Part shown: positions 42,978 to 54,732 of the stretch, piece by piece
How the letters are laid out: every line of letters starts with the position of its first letter
How positions within the stretch are numbered: the stretch's first letter is position 1
Assembly: GCF_002000245.1 (NCBI RefSeq)
Contig: NZ_MTCM01000001.1
Span: 682,001 to 746,000 of the forward strand
Direction of reading: 5' to 3'
DNA length: 64,000 bases
Source: Sphingobacterium sp. CZ-UAM
Lineage (GTDB): Bacteria; Bacteroidota; Bacteroidia; Sphingobacteriales; Sphingobacteriaceae
Translations under genes and position numbers: made by a program
Notes under the pieces: model-generated
Seen by the model: the letters and a program-made list of their open reading frames with translations, nothing else
Databases searched by the model: none
Told to the model about the DNA's origin: nothing

Positions 42978-43430
42978 AATCGTGTTTTTAAATTTAAATT
43001 TTTGCGGTCTCTCAAAAATTTGTGAAATGCTACGCAATATTGATTTTAGCATTTACTAAACTTCAGTACTGTTTAACGCTAATTGGTTCAAATACTCTTT
43101 CAATAATACGATAGTTCTCCTCTGCAAACGCTTTGTTTCGGCATATTGCATTTCGAGTAGGCCTCATGATATGAATTGTTGTATTATTAACAGCTATCCT
43201 AATCTTTTGTTTCGGGGAAAGCTTATATTTCTTTTTTAGTGCTGAATCGTGCAAACATCAGTAGATGTGCTACGGATATCACTCTACAGATACCGAGAGG
43301 CTGAGTACATTTCCGGTAAAATTCAGGGATAAAGATGGTGAGATTAAAGGGGATAGGAAAAAAAAGAGTCCGCCTACCTAGTTTCGTTGGGCGGACTCTA
43401 TAGCGTATATTTTAGATTCCTTTCAATAAT
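42978..43430. other. Intergenic stretch of 453 bases
   Basis: It holds the upstream region of the HdeD-like gene, a 63-codon minus-strand ORF with a TTG start (43063-43254) that I do not consider supported, and the terminator at 43360-43400. Nothing else is recognisable. Confidence 0.5.
43360..43400 (-). terminator. Terminator of the second aldo/keto reductase gene
   Basis: AGAGTCCGCC (43365-43374) pairs perfectly with GGCGGACTCT (43390-43399). On the minus strand a long T-run follows (TTTTTTTTCC). Confidence 0.85.
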
Positions 43431-44270
43431 CTAGAATGCGACTTTTTTGGGATCAGATCCAGAGAACCCCATTGCTGGTAATGCCCGAATCATTCGGATA
43501 TCCTCGTCCGTAAGATCGAAACTGTCAACAGCTAAGTTTCGTTTAATATTTGTCGGATTGGTGGATTTTGGAAGCGGTAAAATACCTTGTGAAAGTGCAA
43601 ATTTAATACAGATTTGCCCAATACTGGTAGCTTTTTGCTCTGCTAAAGCAATCAGGGTTTCGTTCTGTAATATCCTTCCTGAGCCTAGTGGAGACCAGGC
43701 CTGCACCAGGATGTTATTTGATTTGCAAAAGTCAACAGTTTCCTGTTGCAGATAACCTGGATGAAACTCAATTTGATTGACACTAGGTATGATCGTCGCA
43801 GTCTCCAGTAATTTCGCCAGGTACTCTTTTGGAAAATTGCTAACCCCGATCGCTTTTACTTTTCCTTGTTCGTATAAATATTCAAAAGCTCTCCAGGTAT
43901 CGGCATTAATAACTGCCCAATCTTCAAATTGAGTTTCGTTAGCTGGCCAGTGGATCAAATAGAGGTCTATATATTCCAACCCTAGATCTGTAAGAGATTT
44001 TTCAAATGCAGTGATCGTTTTGTCATAACCACGTTCGGTATTCCATAGTTTGGTTGTTATAAACAACGTATTACGATCTATTCCGCTATCCTTGATCGCC
44101 TTGCCCACACTCTTCTCATTACCATAAATAGCTGCTGTGTCAATATGCGTGTATCCTACAGCCAACGCTTCTTTAACAGCTTGATAGGCGTCTTCTCCTT
44201 CCGGAATTTGCCAGGTTCCAAATCCAATTGTTGGAATATCTATCCCATTGTTCAATTTGAATGATTTCAT
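43431..44270 (-). CDS. Aldo/keto reductase (2,5-diketo-D-gluconate reductase-like)
   Basis: A 279-residue AKR5-type enzyme. Typical blocks: IPTIGFGTWQIPEGEDAYQA, THIDTAAIYGNEKSVG (catalytic Asp and Tyr), LFITTKLWN (catalytic Lys), DLYLIHWPAN (catalytic His), AIGVSNFPKEYL and QIEFHPGY. It reduces small aldehydes or ketones with NADPH. It is unrelated in subgroup to the YghZ-like enzyme at 40500 and is a single gene with its own terminator. Confidence 0.9.
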   Translation of the reverse strand: MKSFKLNNGIDIPTIGFGTWQIPEGEDAYQAVKEALAVGYTHIDTAAIYGNEKSVGKAIKDSGIDRNTLFITTKLWNTERGYDKTITAFEKSLTDLGLEYIDLYLIHWPANETQFEDWAVINADTWRAFEYLYEQGKVKAIGVSNFPKEYLAKLLETATIIPSVNQIEFHPGYLQQETVDFCKSNNILVQAWSPLGSGRILQNETLIALAEQKATSIGQICIKFALSQGILPLPKSTNPTNIKRNLAVDSFDLTDEDIRMIRALPAMGFSGSDPKKVAF

Positions 44271-44535
44271 GCTTAATAGTATTTTTTGTCTGACTAAATT
44301 AGGATTTCAATTGAATTATCCCGTCACTGAAATGTCAAGAGGACTGTCCTTTAAAATGGAGAGACCAAGTTATTCTGTATTGCCAAAATATATTTATTTT
44401 CACATTTTTATTGTCAAAAAGGTCGGATTAAGCCATGGTTTATAGCATTAATTCTTATCTTTAGGCGAAATTTTGAGAAATTTAGATTTTTCACTGATTT
44501 CGCATAGCATTAAAAATTAAACATATTTCTAATAG

Positions 44536-46761
<2,226 letters not shown>

Positions 46762-46787
46762 ACGCTGATTATCTTAATTAAATAATG

Positions 46788-46820
46788 AGAGCCCCGGTTT
46801 TTGATCGGGGCTCTTCTGTT
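46788..46820 (+). terminator. Terminator of icd
   Basis: AGAGCCCCG (46788-46796) pairs with CGGGGCTCT (46806-46814), followed by TCTGTTT on the plus strand. Confidence 0.8.
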
Positions 46821-46857
46821 TAGGTTGGGTTGCTTGTATTATACAGAGAGGGTTGAT

Positions 46858-47811
46858 TTATTTTAATGGATATTTGACTCCTTCAAAGGTCATTTTGACG
46901 GGTATAATATGACCTTTTTCGTCAAATTTCATTTCATCTATACAAGTGACACGCTCATTGGCGCCTTCCTTACCTAATGGCCTGCGGTGATAGACGATGA
47001 AATACTTGTCTTTATTGGGCACTTTAATAACAGAATGGTGGCCTGCCCCAACAGCAACTTTTGGGTCGCGCTCGAGAATTGTTCCAATACGTTTAAACGG
47101 CCCGAACGGAGAGTCCGCAATTGCATAAGCTACCTTATAATCCGGTCCGGTCCAACCACCCTCGGACCACATAAAGTAGTATTTGCCATTTTTAATAAAC
47201 ATAAATGGACCTTCCACGTAGTTCTCGGGTGTAATTTCCTTGTAATAGGTTCCGTCATCAAATGGGAGCAGACCGGAAAAATCCGGCTTCAGTTTTACCA
47301 TATTACAGTGCTTCCAGCCACCGTAATACATGTAAAACGTTCCGTCCCGATCTTTAAATACAAATTGGTCAATGGGCTGCGCACCGTTGATGATATCATT
47401 GATCAGTGGTTTGCCTAGCAAATCTTTATAAGGCCCTTCGGGTTTATCGGCTACGGCCACGCCGATTCCGCCGATTTCGCCCTGGTGAACATCGTTAGCA
47501 CTAAAGAATAAATAATACTTGCCCTTATTTTCCAAAACAGCGGGTGCCCACATTGCTTTTTTTGCCCATGTTACCTCACTATTTTGGAGTACCCGCGGGT
47601 GCTTTGTCCAATGGGCCAGATCGGGCGAGGAAAAGGCATCAAAAAACAGCTGTTCTTCATAGGGAGCTGAGTAGGTGGGGAAAATCCAATAATTATTGCC
47701 ATAGATAATTCCTTCAGGATCGGCGTAGTTCCCACGAATAATCGGATTCTCTTGGGCAAAGAGCATCGTTGTCAAAAATAAAGCGGCTGTCGTAAAAAAT
47801 GTTCTGATCAT
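46858..47811 (-). CDS. Secreted glycoside hydrolase family 43 protein
   Basis: A 317-residue five-bladed beta-propeller enzyme with a signal peptide (MIRTFFTTAALFLTTMLFAQ). Likely catalytic residues are the base Asp in GNYADPEGI (about residue 32), the pKa-modulating Asp in AQPIDQFVFKD (about 152) and the acid Glu in NYVEGPFMF (about 203). GH43 enzymes act on arabinan, xylan or galactan side chains. It stands alone without a SusCD pair, so the polysaccharide cannot be inferred. Confidence 0.88.
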   Translation of the reverse strand: MIRTFFTTAALFLTTMLFAQENPIIRGNYADPEGIIYGNNYWIFPTYSAPYEEQLFFDAFSSPDLAHWTKHPRVLQNSEVTWAKKAMWAPAVLENKGKYYLFFSANDVHQGEIGGIGVAVADKPEGPYKDLLGKPLINDIINGAQPIDQFVFKDRDGTFYMYYGGWKHCNMVKLKPDFSGLLPFDDGTYYKEITPENYVEGPFMFIKNGKYYFMWSEGGWTGPDYKVAYAIADSPFGPFKRIGTILERDPKVAVGAGHHSVIKVPNKDKYFIVYHRRPLGKEGANERVTCIDEMKFDEKGHIIPVKMTFEGVKYPLK

Positions 47812-48027
47812 CGTTATGGTTTAAACCATTAAGATACTACAACTTTGCTGCCCTAATGTTCCAAAAAATATCATTTTTACGCCAATTTTTCTCAATATTT
47901 TTAAAGTGTTAAAATTATGTTAAAATGAAGTGTAGCTTTCGGTTCTTTCCGATTTATTTCACATATTTGTTTATGTCATTTCCAAATGGCATAAATACTT
48001 TTCATAAAATAGGTTAATAATATGGCT

Positions 48028-48063
48028 AAGATACCCGAAGTTCCCCAGACTTCGGGTGTTTTT
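48028..48063 (+). terminator. Orphan terminator on the plus strand
   Basis: ACCCGAAG (about 48031-48038) and CTTCGGGT (about 48048-48055) form a GC-rich stem followed by GTTTTTTTT on the plus strand. No plus-strand gene precedes it. It may end a small RNA, or serve weakly for the minus-strand gene next to it. Confidence 0.6.
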
Positions 48064-48064
48064 T

Positions 48065-48955
48065 TTATTCGCGCTCTAAGCCAAAAATCATAACTAATTT
48101 TCCGTCGATATACAAGTTTAGGGTTTGTTCGGCGATATCAAATTGAATTTGTTTTTGCTCAATGATCGCAAAAAAGTCATTTTCAATATTATTGGGACCA
48201 TTACAGGATTTCATATTGCTTGCTAGGTGTGGAAAGCTGATCAAATTGCCTTTTATATTAAAATTTCCCCAGAAATTATTACAGCCTGTTGATCCGGCGA
48301 TTGTTCCGTTTTTCGCGTCAAAGCCAATATAGGCTTTGCTGCTCGTTACATCTTTCCCGTTTAATTGAAGCAAATTCCATTTGAACCTTGCGAGAAAAGA
48401 AGCTACACTGGGCAGTTCGGTTACCCTTTCTTTGGAAATAATATCCATCAATTCGTAGCGTAAACTGTCGGTATCTTTTACTTTCGTTTGCTTCACTTTG
48501 ATACGATAGCGATATTGCTCTTGGTAATCAAAACCTAAAATAGGGCCTGCGATATATTCCCATTTGTTTTTTTTGTTGGATTTTATCTGCAGACAGGCCA
48601 ATTTGCCTGACATTGGATTATTGACATAATACTCAGCCACATCCCAAATTGCGATTTCAGTATTTTCAGCCGGTGATTGATTAATGATTTGTTGGAGTGT
48701 ATAGATTGAAGCTTGGGCAGTTGTCGTTTTTTTTACACGGATATTGTACTCAAACCCTGGGTTATAATTAAACTGCAGGATTTCAGCATAGAATTTCTCC
48801 CAGTCTTTACTGTTGTAATACTTTACGAGATAGGGCGGTGTATTGTCAAGTCCTGATTTAACTTTTATCCGGAATACGCTGCTCTGTGCCTGTGTAGTAT
48901 ATTGGATTAGAAATAAGGGGATAAAAAATAAGATATATTTAAGGGATTTGTTCAT
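48065..48955 (-). CDS. Secreted DUF4377/META-domain protein
   Basis: About 296 residues from ATG 48955 (MNKSLKYILFFIPLFLIQYTTQAQ signal peptide); ATG 48964 would add three residues. Two related modules of about 75 residues follow (FNYNPGFEYNIRVKKT and FDYQEQYRYRIKVKQTKVKD), which match the DUF4377 pattern. A META domain covers about 190-296 (AYIGFDAKNGTIAGSTGC, NNFWGNF, SNMKSC) with the two Cys expected in META proteins. META proteins such as HslJ are linked to stress or antibiotic tolerance. The duplicated DUF4377 is unusual. Confidence 0.75.
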   Translation of the reverse strand: MNKSLKYILFFIPLFLIQYTTQAQSSVFRIKVKSGLDNTPPYLVKYYNSKDWEKFYAEILQFNYNPGFEYNIRVKKTTTAQASIYTLQQIINQSPAENTEIAIWDVAEYYVNNPMSGKLACLQIKSNKKNKWEYIAGPILGFDYQEQYRYRIKVKQTKVKDTDSLRYELMDIISKERVTELPSVASFLARFKWNLLQLNGKDVTSSKAYIGFDAKNGTIAGSTGCNNFWGNFNIKGNLISFPHLASNMKSCNGPNNIENDFFAIIEQKQIQFDIAEQTLNLYIDGKLVMIFGLERE

Positions 48956-48993
48956 AACGGGCATAAAATGTCAATAAAAACGTATCTTTAAAC

Positions 48994-49890
48994 ATGAATA
49001 TTGCACGAACAAAAGTACTCTTAATGATTGTACTTTTTTTGTCCGGCTTGCGGATATCTGCCCAAAATAACAAGGATTATTTTAAAACACAAATTCCCTT
49101 GGGTGAAATAACAGATCCGCAGCTAAAAGAAGTATCAGGAATTGTAGCAGCTCACGAGGAGGGAAGCTTTTGGGTGCATAATGACAGTGGTGACGGGGCG
49201 AATATCTATCTGATCAACCGGCAGGCCAATCTACTCAAAAGATTTACGCTTGAAGGTGTGACTGTGACAGACTGTGAGGATATCGACCGCGTAAAAATTG
49301 ATGGTAAAATTTATCTGATTTTAGCAGATATAGGCAATAATCTTGGCAAGCGGACTTGGGCAAGCCTATATGTATTTCCAGAACCTTCACCGCAAGATTC
49401 TTCAATGATATCAAAAAAGAATATTAAAACCATATTTCTTAAATTCCCCGGACAAAAACGTTTGGATGCCGAGTCTATTATGGTGGATCCGCGCGATAAT
49501 ATGTTGTATATCGTTTCTAAGCGGGAATTTCGGTCTACAGTATATAGTGCGCCAGTTTTCAGAAATAAAAATCAACAGTATTTTACATTAGATAAAGTGG
49601 CTGAACTTCCTTTTACTTTTGCTACAGCTTCGGCTATTAATCCTTCCGGAAAAGAGATGCTTATCAAGAATATCACGCATATTTTTTACTGGAAAAGGAA
49701 TTCGGGCGAGTCATGGCAAAAGGCGCTAAACCGAAGGCCAATCGAAGTTCCTTATAAGGTAGAGCCGCAAGGAGAAGCGCTTACTTTTGATAATAACAAC
49801 GCTGGTTTTTATACCATCAGCGAGCGTCCATTTGGTTTAAAATCTTATCTTTATTATTTTGAAAGATGCTCTAAATCCATTGATAAATAA
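48994..49890 (+). CDS. Secreted beta-propeller-like protein of unknown function
   Basis: A 298-residue exported protein with a signal peptide (KVLLMIVLFLSGLRISAQ). The body shows repeating beta segments with acidic turns (LKEVSGIVAAHEEGSFWVHNDSGDG, CEDIDRVKIDGKIYLILADIGNN, AESIMVDPRDNMLYIVSKRE, QGEALTFDNNNAGFYTISE), resembling SdiA-regulated or phytase-like propellers. No catalytic residues can be assigned. It is divergent from the META protein gene and 72 nt before an esterase gene on the same strand. Confidence 0.6.
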   Translation: MNIARTKVLLMIVLFLSGLRISAQNNKDYFKTQIPLGEITDPQLKEVSGIVAAHEEGSFWVHNDSGDGANIYLINRQANLLKRFTLEGVTVTDCEDIDRVKIDGKIYLILADIGNNLGKRTWASLYVFPEPSPQDSSMISKKNIKTIFLKFPGQKRLDAESIMVDPRDNMLYIVSKREFRSTVYSAPVFRNKNQQYFTLDKVAELPFTFATASAINPSGKEMLIKNITHIFYWKRNSGESWQKALNRRPIEVPYKVEPQGEALTFDNNNAGFYTISERPFGLKSYLYYFERCSKSIDK

Positions 49891-49962
49891 GCTGACTTGA
49901 TTCAGAAAATTGGATCAATAATATTGGTCTGAGTAGAATAATTACATCCAAATACTGATATA

Positions 49963-50790
49963 ATGAATTTAAAACAATTTTTACTTTTATCACTTGCGCT
50001 ATTTTATATTGTCGCTGTTAGTAAAGCTGCCAAAGTGGATACTTTGCGTATTCCGAGTCGGAGCATGGCAAAAAATATAAAAACAGTAGTAATACTCCCG
50101 AAAGGTTATTCGACAGATACGAAATATCCGGTTCTTTATTTACTTCACGGATATTCGGGTAATTATAGTAATTGGGTGAAGCATTCCAATGTGGCTGCTT
50201 TGGCAGATCAGTATGGATACATGATTGTTTGTCCGGACGGAGGATATGGCAGTTGGTATTGGGATATAAAAAATGATCGAAATTACCAATATGAAACATT
50301 TGTCGCCAAAGAGCTGATTGATTATATAGATGGTCATTATGCGACAGTTCAGGATCGTAAAGGAAGAGCGATTTCGGGGCTTAGCATGGGTGGGCATGGA
50401 GCTTTGTCACTTGCGATTAAACATCAGGATCTTTATGGTGCAGCAGGCAGTACTGCCGGTGGGGTAGATTTTAGACCATTTCCTTTAAACTGGGAAATTA
50501 AGGATCGTATCGGGAATTATGCCGATTCGACGCAGGCCTGGGACGATCGCGTGGTGATCAATATGATTCCTAAATTAGTAAATAATAAACTTCGGTTAAT
50601 TATTGATTGTGGAAAGGAGGACTTTTTCCATCAAGTCAATATTGCACTTCACGATAAGCTCATGTATCATAATATAAATCATACCTTCGTTACAAGTGAA
50701 GGCGGACATAATTGGGCGTATTGGTCACGCTCCATTGTCTATCAAATGGCCTTTTTCTATGATTTTTTCAATCCGGTAGAAAAAAAATAA
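49963..50790 (+). CDS. Secreted esterase (esterase D / feruloyl esterase-like alpha/beta hydrolase)
   Basis: A 275-residue exported alpha/beta hydrolase with a signal peptide. The fold signatures are LLHGYSGNYSNW (oxyanion region, about residue 62), the nucleophile elbow ISGLSMGGHGAL (Ser about residue 143), an Asp in LIIDCGKEDFF, and the catalytic His in SEGGHNWAYW. It matches the family of putative tributyrin, carbohydrate or feruloyl esterases. Single gene followed by a terminator. Confidence 0.88.
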   Translation: MNLKQFLLLSLALFYIVAVSKAAKVDTLRIPSRSMAKNIKTVVILPKGYSTDTKYPVLYLLHGYSGNYSNWVKHSNVAALADQYGYMIVCPDGGYGSWYWDIKNDRNYQYETFVAKELIDYIDGHYATVQDRKGRAISGLSMGGHGALSLAIKHQDLYGAAGSTAGGVDFRPFPLNWEIKDRIGNYADSTQAWDDRVVINMIPKLVNNKLRLIIDCGKEDFFHQVNIALHDKLMYHNINHTFVTSEGGHNWAYWSRSIVYQMAFFYDFFNPVEKK

Positions 50791-50881
50791 CAAGAAAAAT
50801 AGATAAATATTTGGCTTAAATGAATAAAATACTATTTTTGTTAAAGAAGATCTTGACTAACAAATTATAAACTTATTATTA

Positions 50882-50907
50882 AGCCTTACAAATTGTAAGG
50901 CTTTTTT
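50882..50907 (+). terminator. Terminator after the esterase gene
   Basis: AGCCTTACAA and TTGTAAGGCT form a perfect compact stem followed by TTTTTATT. Confidence 0.8.
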
Positions 50908-50941
50908 ATTATTTTCAATAAATTTTTGATTTCAATCTGCT

Positions 50942-53266
50942 ATGCTTAAACCTCTAAAGGTTGTTTTTTATTTTTCTTCTATTTTGTTTTGCGCACAGCA
51001 ATCCTATGGCCAACAATCTAAATCTATATCGGGATTTATCAGGGATAGCATCAGCGGTGAAAATATTATTGGTGCTTTGGTCCGGAATGACCTTGAGAAA
51101 AAATCGACGGCTTCCAATAAATACGGCTTTTTTAGTTTGTCCCTTCGCGGAGTTGATACTTACCTCGAAGTTTCCTCAATAGGATATAAAACCAAAATAT
51201 TGCCTGTGACGATGGGAAAAGACTCGACCTATATTGTACAATTGGTACCCGAAGAGAACCAATTGGCAGAGGTAGTTGTTACTGGAAATAGAAGAAAATC
51301 GATCAAAGATCTGACTCCGGGCTTGACTCAGTTTAGCCCAAAGGAGATTGAGAAGGTTCCTGTATTGTTTGGTGAGAAAGACATTTTGAAGACGATCCAA
51401 TTGTTTCCCGGAGTGGCGAGTGGAGGCGAGGGAAGTAGCAGCTTTTATGTACGTGGAGGTGGTGGGGATCAAAACCTGATTCTGTTGGATGAGGCTCCGG
51501 TTTACAACAGTGCTCACCTTTTTGGTTTCTTTTCGACCTTTAATTCCGATGCCATCAAAGACGTCAATTTTTATAAAGGAGGTGTGCCCGCCCAATATGG
51601 TGGTAAGATCTCTTCGGTCATGGAAATAACAACCTTGGATGGGAATAATCAACATTTTAATGTCGAAGGGGGACTGGGGCTAATTGCGTCACGGCTGAAG
51701 GTAGAGGGGCCATTACAAAAGGGAAAGAGCTCATTTATGATATCCGGTAGACGTACTTATGCCGATTTGTTCCTGAAGCTCTCAAATGATGAAAATATTA
51801 AAAATAGTGCTTTATTTTTCTATGATCTAAATGCCAAATTTAATTATAGAATTAACGATAAAAACACCATTTATTTATCAGGATATTTCGGTAAGGATGC
51901 CATGGCATACCATGATTTATTTGACTTCAGTTGGGGGAATGCGACCGGAACGATGCGCTGGAATCATGTTTGGAATAACCGCCTGTTCAGTAATACCACA
52001 TTGATCTTCAGTAAATTTAACTATCAGGTGAAGATCGAAGACGATAATAACTTCAAGATCCGCTCAGATATCTTCAATTATAACTTTAAACAGGATTTTC
52101 AATATAGCCTCTCGGATCACCATAATCTAAAATTTGGTCTGCAGGCAGCTTTACAGAAAATTCGTCCGGCGAGTATTGAAGCCGGTGAAGATTCTAAAGT
52201 AAACTCATTACGTATTCAAGAGCGCAAAGGAGCGGATATTGCTGCTTATTTCTCGGATGATTGGTCAATAAATGATAAGTTCAAACTGAATTACGGTATT
52301 AGGGCGACAGCTTATGCCGCTTTAGGGCCAGGTATGTTCTATACCTACGATCATGCAGGTGAAGCTGTTGATTCAACTTATGTGGAGAGCGGAGCCATCG
52401 GAAAAAAATATGTTTATCTGGAACCACGTATATCGCTGAACTATGTCTTGAATGAATTGACTACCTTAAAGGCATCTTATAACAAGAATGTACAGTATTT
52501 ACATCAGTTGAGTAACACCACAAGTAGCTTGCCGACTGATCAGTATGTATTAAGCAATAATACCATTAAACCACAATTGTCAACACAGTATTCGCTGGGC
52601 TATTTCCGGAATTTTGCGTCCAATAGGTATGAGTTTTCCGTAGAAGGTTACTATAGGGATCTGAAAAACCAGATCGACTATAGGAATGGAGCCGATTTAC
52701 AGGCCAATGAATTTTTGGATGGCGAACTACTATTTGGAAAAGGAAGGGCATATGGTGTGGAATGGTTTATAAAGAAAAGATCGGGAAGGTTTAATGGATG
52801 GATCAGCTATACACTGTCCAGAAGTGAAAGACAATTCGAGCAGATCAATGATGGACAGTGGTTTAATGCGCGTCAGGATAAGATTCATAATATAGCTGTT
52901 GTGGCACAGTATCAATTGAAGCCTAAATGGAATCTGAGTGCGAACTTTGTATACTATACCGGGGATGCTGTAACAATGCCCGCTGGTAAATATTTTGTTG
53001 ACGATAGAACGATATTCTATTACGATAAGCGAAATGGCCAGCGTATGCCAGCTTATCATCGTTTGGACCTCGCTGCAACTTATGATATCAAGCGTACAAA
53101 AAATACCTATTCAAGTTTATCTTTTGGGATTTATAACGCTTATAATCGCAAAAATGCTTATTTAATTGATTTTAGAGAGAAAGAAGGTCAATCTAATGTG
53201 ACCGAGATCTATAGGATCGCATTATTTGGTGCCATACCATCCGTTACCTGGAACTTTAAATTTTAA
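50942..53266 (+). CDS. TonB-dependent receptor with carboxypeptidase-regulatory-like domain
   Basis: A 774-residue outer-membrane receptor. The signal peptide is followed by a carboxypeptidase-regulatory-like domain (about 27-100, SGFIRDSISGENIIGALVRN), a plug domain (about 115-225, VPVLFGEKDILKTIQLFPGV and FYVRGGGGDQNLILLDEAPVYN) and a beta barrel to the end (AIPSVTWNFKF). Together with the DUF4249 lipoprotein 7 nt downstream it forms the pair typical of Bacteroidota, likely importing an unidentified nutrient. No Fur-like element is visible upstream, so iron control is not suggested. Confidence 0.9.
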   Translation: MLKPLKVVFYFSSILFCAQQSYGQQSKSISGFIRDSISGENIIGALVRNDLEKKSTASNKYGFFSLSLRGVDTYLEVSSIGYKTKILPVTMGKDSTYIVQLVPEENQLAEVVVTGNRRKSIKDLTPGLTQFSPKEIEKVPVLFGEKDILKTIQLFPGVASGGEGSSSFYVRGGGGDQNLILLDEAPVYNSAHLFGFFSTFNSDAIKDVNFYKGGVPAQYGGKISSVMEITTLDGNNQHFNVEGGLGLIASRLKVEGPLQKGKSSFMISGRRTYADLFLKLSNDENIKNSALFFYDLNAKFNYRINDKNTIYLSGYFGKDAMAYHDLFDFSWGNATGTMRWNHVWNNRLFSNTTLIFSKFNYQVKIEDDNNFKIRSDIFNYNFKQDFQYSLSDHHNLKFGLQAALQKIRPASIEAGEDSKVNSLRIQERKGADIAAYFSDDWSINDKFKLNYGIRATAYAALGPGMFYTYDHAGEAVDSTYVESGAIGKKYVYLEPRISLNYVLNELTTLKASYNKNVQYLHQLSNTTSSLPTDQYVLSNNTIKPQLSTQYSLGYFRNFASNRYEFSVEGYYRDLKNQIDYRNGADLQANEFLDGELLFGKGRAYGVEWFIKKRSGRFNGWISYTLSRSERQFEQINDGQWFNARQDKIHNIAVVAQYQLKPKWNLSANFVYYTGDAVTMPAGKYFVDDRTIFYYDKRNGQRMPAYHRLDLAATYDIKRTKNTYSSLSFGIYNAYNRKNAYLIDFREKEGQSNVTEIYRIALFGAIPSVTWNFKF

Positions 53267-53272
53267 CACAAC

Positions 53273-54070
53273 ATGAGAAAGATAATAGGATTGATCGCAT
53301 TAATTTGGATGACTTTGATTGGTTGTGAAGACAAAATTGACCTTAAATTGCCTGAAAATACAGGGCAGCTGGTGATCACCGCCGATCTGATGGTGTCGGA
53401 TAAGCAGCATGAGATCAGTATTCAGAAAGTAGTGGGTTTAAAAGATTCGATGTTGTCTCCCATAACGGATGCGGAAGTATCCGTGAAAAATCTGCAAAAT
53501 AACCAAATATATATCTTTTTACCTGGAGCCAACGGTGTGTATACCAATAAAACATTGCGGCTGCAGGAAAAGAACAGCTATCGATTGTATGTAAAAACTG
53601 TCGATGGAAAAGAAATTGAAGGAACCTCGACGGTACCATCCTATGTTGATGTCGACTCGATAGGGCTCTCCGAACGGATTATATTTACAGACACCATCTA
53701 TTATCCTACATTGGTCTTTAATGATCCTCCGGAAAAAGGAAATTATTACAAATATAAAATGTCCGTGAATGGTGGTGAATTGCGCTTTGTTGATGTTTTT
53801 AGCGATAAATATAATAATGGATTGCAAGTGCAGCATGATATTGTCGATCGCGATAGAGACCTTAAGATAGGAGACAGAATACGTGTATTGCGTCAATGTA
53901 TCGACCTAGGGGCTTACAATTACTGGAACAGCTTCCAGATGATTAATCCAGGCGCAGCATCTCCAGCAAATCCGATTTCAAATCTATCCAATAATGTTTT
54001 GGGATATTTTAGTGTGAGTGTGGGCAAGTATTATGAATCTGAAGTGGTTTTATCTGGAAGTAGACCCTGA
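53273..54070 (+). CDS. DUF4249-family lipoprotein
   Basis: A 265-residue lipoprotein with lipobox LIGC (Cys about residue 18, in WMTLIGCEDKIDL). The DUF4249 pattern is visible: LVITADLMVSDKQHEISIQ, PITDAEVSVKNLQ, LRLQEKNSYRLYVKTVDGKEIEGTSTVPSYV-type segments and the C-terminal NNVLGYFSVS. These are partner proteins of the receptor type found directly upstream. The two share one operon. Its stop lies 3 nt from the convergent deacetylase stop. Confidence 0.87.
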   Translation: MRKIIGLIALIWMTLIGCEDKIDLKLPENTGQLVITADLMVSDKQHEISIQKVVGLKDSMLSPITDAEVSVKNLQNNQIYIFLPGANGVYTNKTLRLQEKNSYRLYVKTVDGKEIEGTSTVPSYVDVDSIGLSERIIFTDTIYYPTLVFNDPPEKGNYYKYKMSVNGGELRFVDVFSDKYNNGLQVQHDIVDRDRDLKIGDRIRVLRQCIDLGAYNYWNSFQMINPGAASPANPISNLSNNVLGYFSVSVGKYYESEVVLSGSRP

Positions 54071-54073
54071 CAT

Positions 54074-54685
54074 TTATTCCATTCTTGCTATTTGATACTG
54101 ATTTGCTAGCAGAAATTCAATCGTTTTAGGTAAAGCGTATTCCACGCGGGGAATCGCTTTGATATTGTCGTGGAAGATGATGATTGAGCCATTCTGTATA
54201 TTGGGAAGTACGTTCTCAAGGCATTTTTCTGGACTTAGGTTCTGATCAAAGTCACCCGACATAATATCCCACATTACCACACGATAATTTTTATATAATT
54301 TTTTAAGCTGTGATTTTGTGGCTTTAGCATAAGGTGGCCGAAAAAGATCTGTTTGCGTTAGTTCCTGACATAGCCTGATATTATCGATATAGGTTTGGTC
54401 ACTTGTCTCCCAACCTTTGAGATGATTGTAAGTATGATTGCCAACCTGATGTCCTTCTTGTAAAATTCTTTGAAATAAATGTGGATTTTTTTTAATATTT
54501 TCACCAACACAAAAAAATGTTGCCTTGACCTGATATTTTTTTAGGATATCGAGTATAAAAGGTGTAATTTCAGGAATTGGACCATCATCAAAAGTGAGAT
54601 AGACTTTTTTTTCCGTCCTCGGCATATGCCAGATTGATTTGGGATAAAGCCAACGAAGGAAGAAAGGGGATTTGACAAAATACAT
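54074..54685 (-). CDS. Polysaccharide deacetylase (NodB homology)
   Basis: A 203-residue NodB-type deacetylase. The catalytic motifs are TFDDGP (about residues 31-36, base and metal Asp), HQVGNHTYNHLKG (metal His pair, about 79-85), FRPPYAKA (about 117) and IIIFHD (about 173). These enzymes remove N-acetyl or O-acetyl groups from polysaccharides such as peptidoglycan or chitin-like chains. There is no clear signal peptide, so the location is uncertain. A TAnnTTTG-like element lies at 54703-54710. Confidence 0.88.
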   Translation of the reverse strand: MYFVKSPFFLRWLYPKSIWHMPRTEKKVYLTFDDGPIPEITPFILDILKKYQVKATFFCVGENIKKNPHLFQRILQEGHQVGNHTYNHLKGWETSDQTYIDNIRLCQELTQTDLFRPPYAKATKSQLKKLYKNYRVVMWDIMSGDFDQNLSPEKCLENVLPNIQNGSIIIFHDNIKAIPRVEYALPKTIEFLLANQYQIARME

Positions 54686-54702
54686 AACCGATAAATGAAG
54701 TT

Positions 54703-54710
54703 CAAATCTA
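54703..54710 (-). promoter_or_regulatory. Candidate -7 promoter element of the deacetylase gene
   Basis: The minus strand reads TAGATTTG, matching TAnnTTTG, 17 nt before the ATG. At 19 nt upstream the bases are TATG, a 3 of 4 match to TTTG. Confidence 0.45.
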
Positions 54711-54732
54711 TAAAAATTGTATGGTTCTACAT

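Noticed and set aside
43063..43254. 63-codon minus-strand ORF upstream of the second aldo/keto reductase terminator
   Set aside because: It starts with TTG, has no recognisable family pattern and no promoter or conserved context. It may be chance.
48005..48076. 23-codon ORF running through the orphan terminator
   Set aside because: It consists mostly of the hairpin itself and its T-run. A terminator explains the sequence better.
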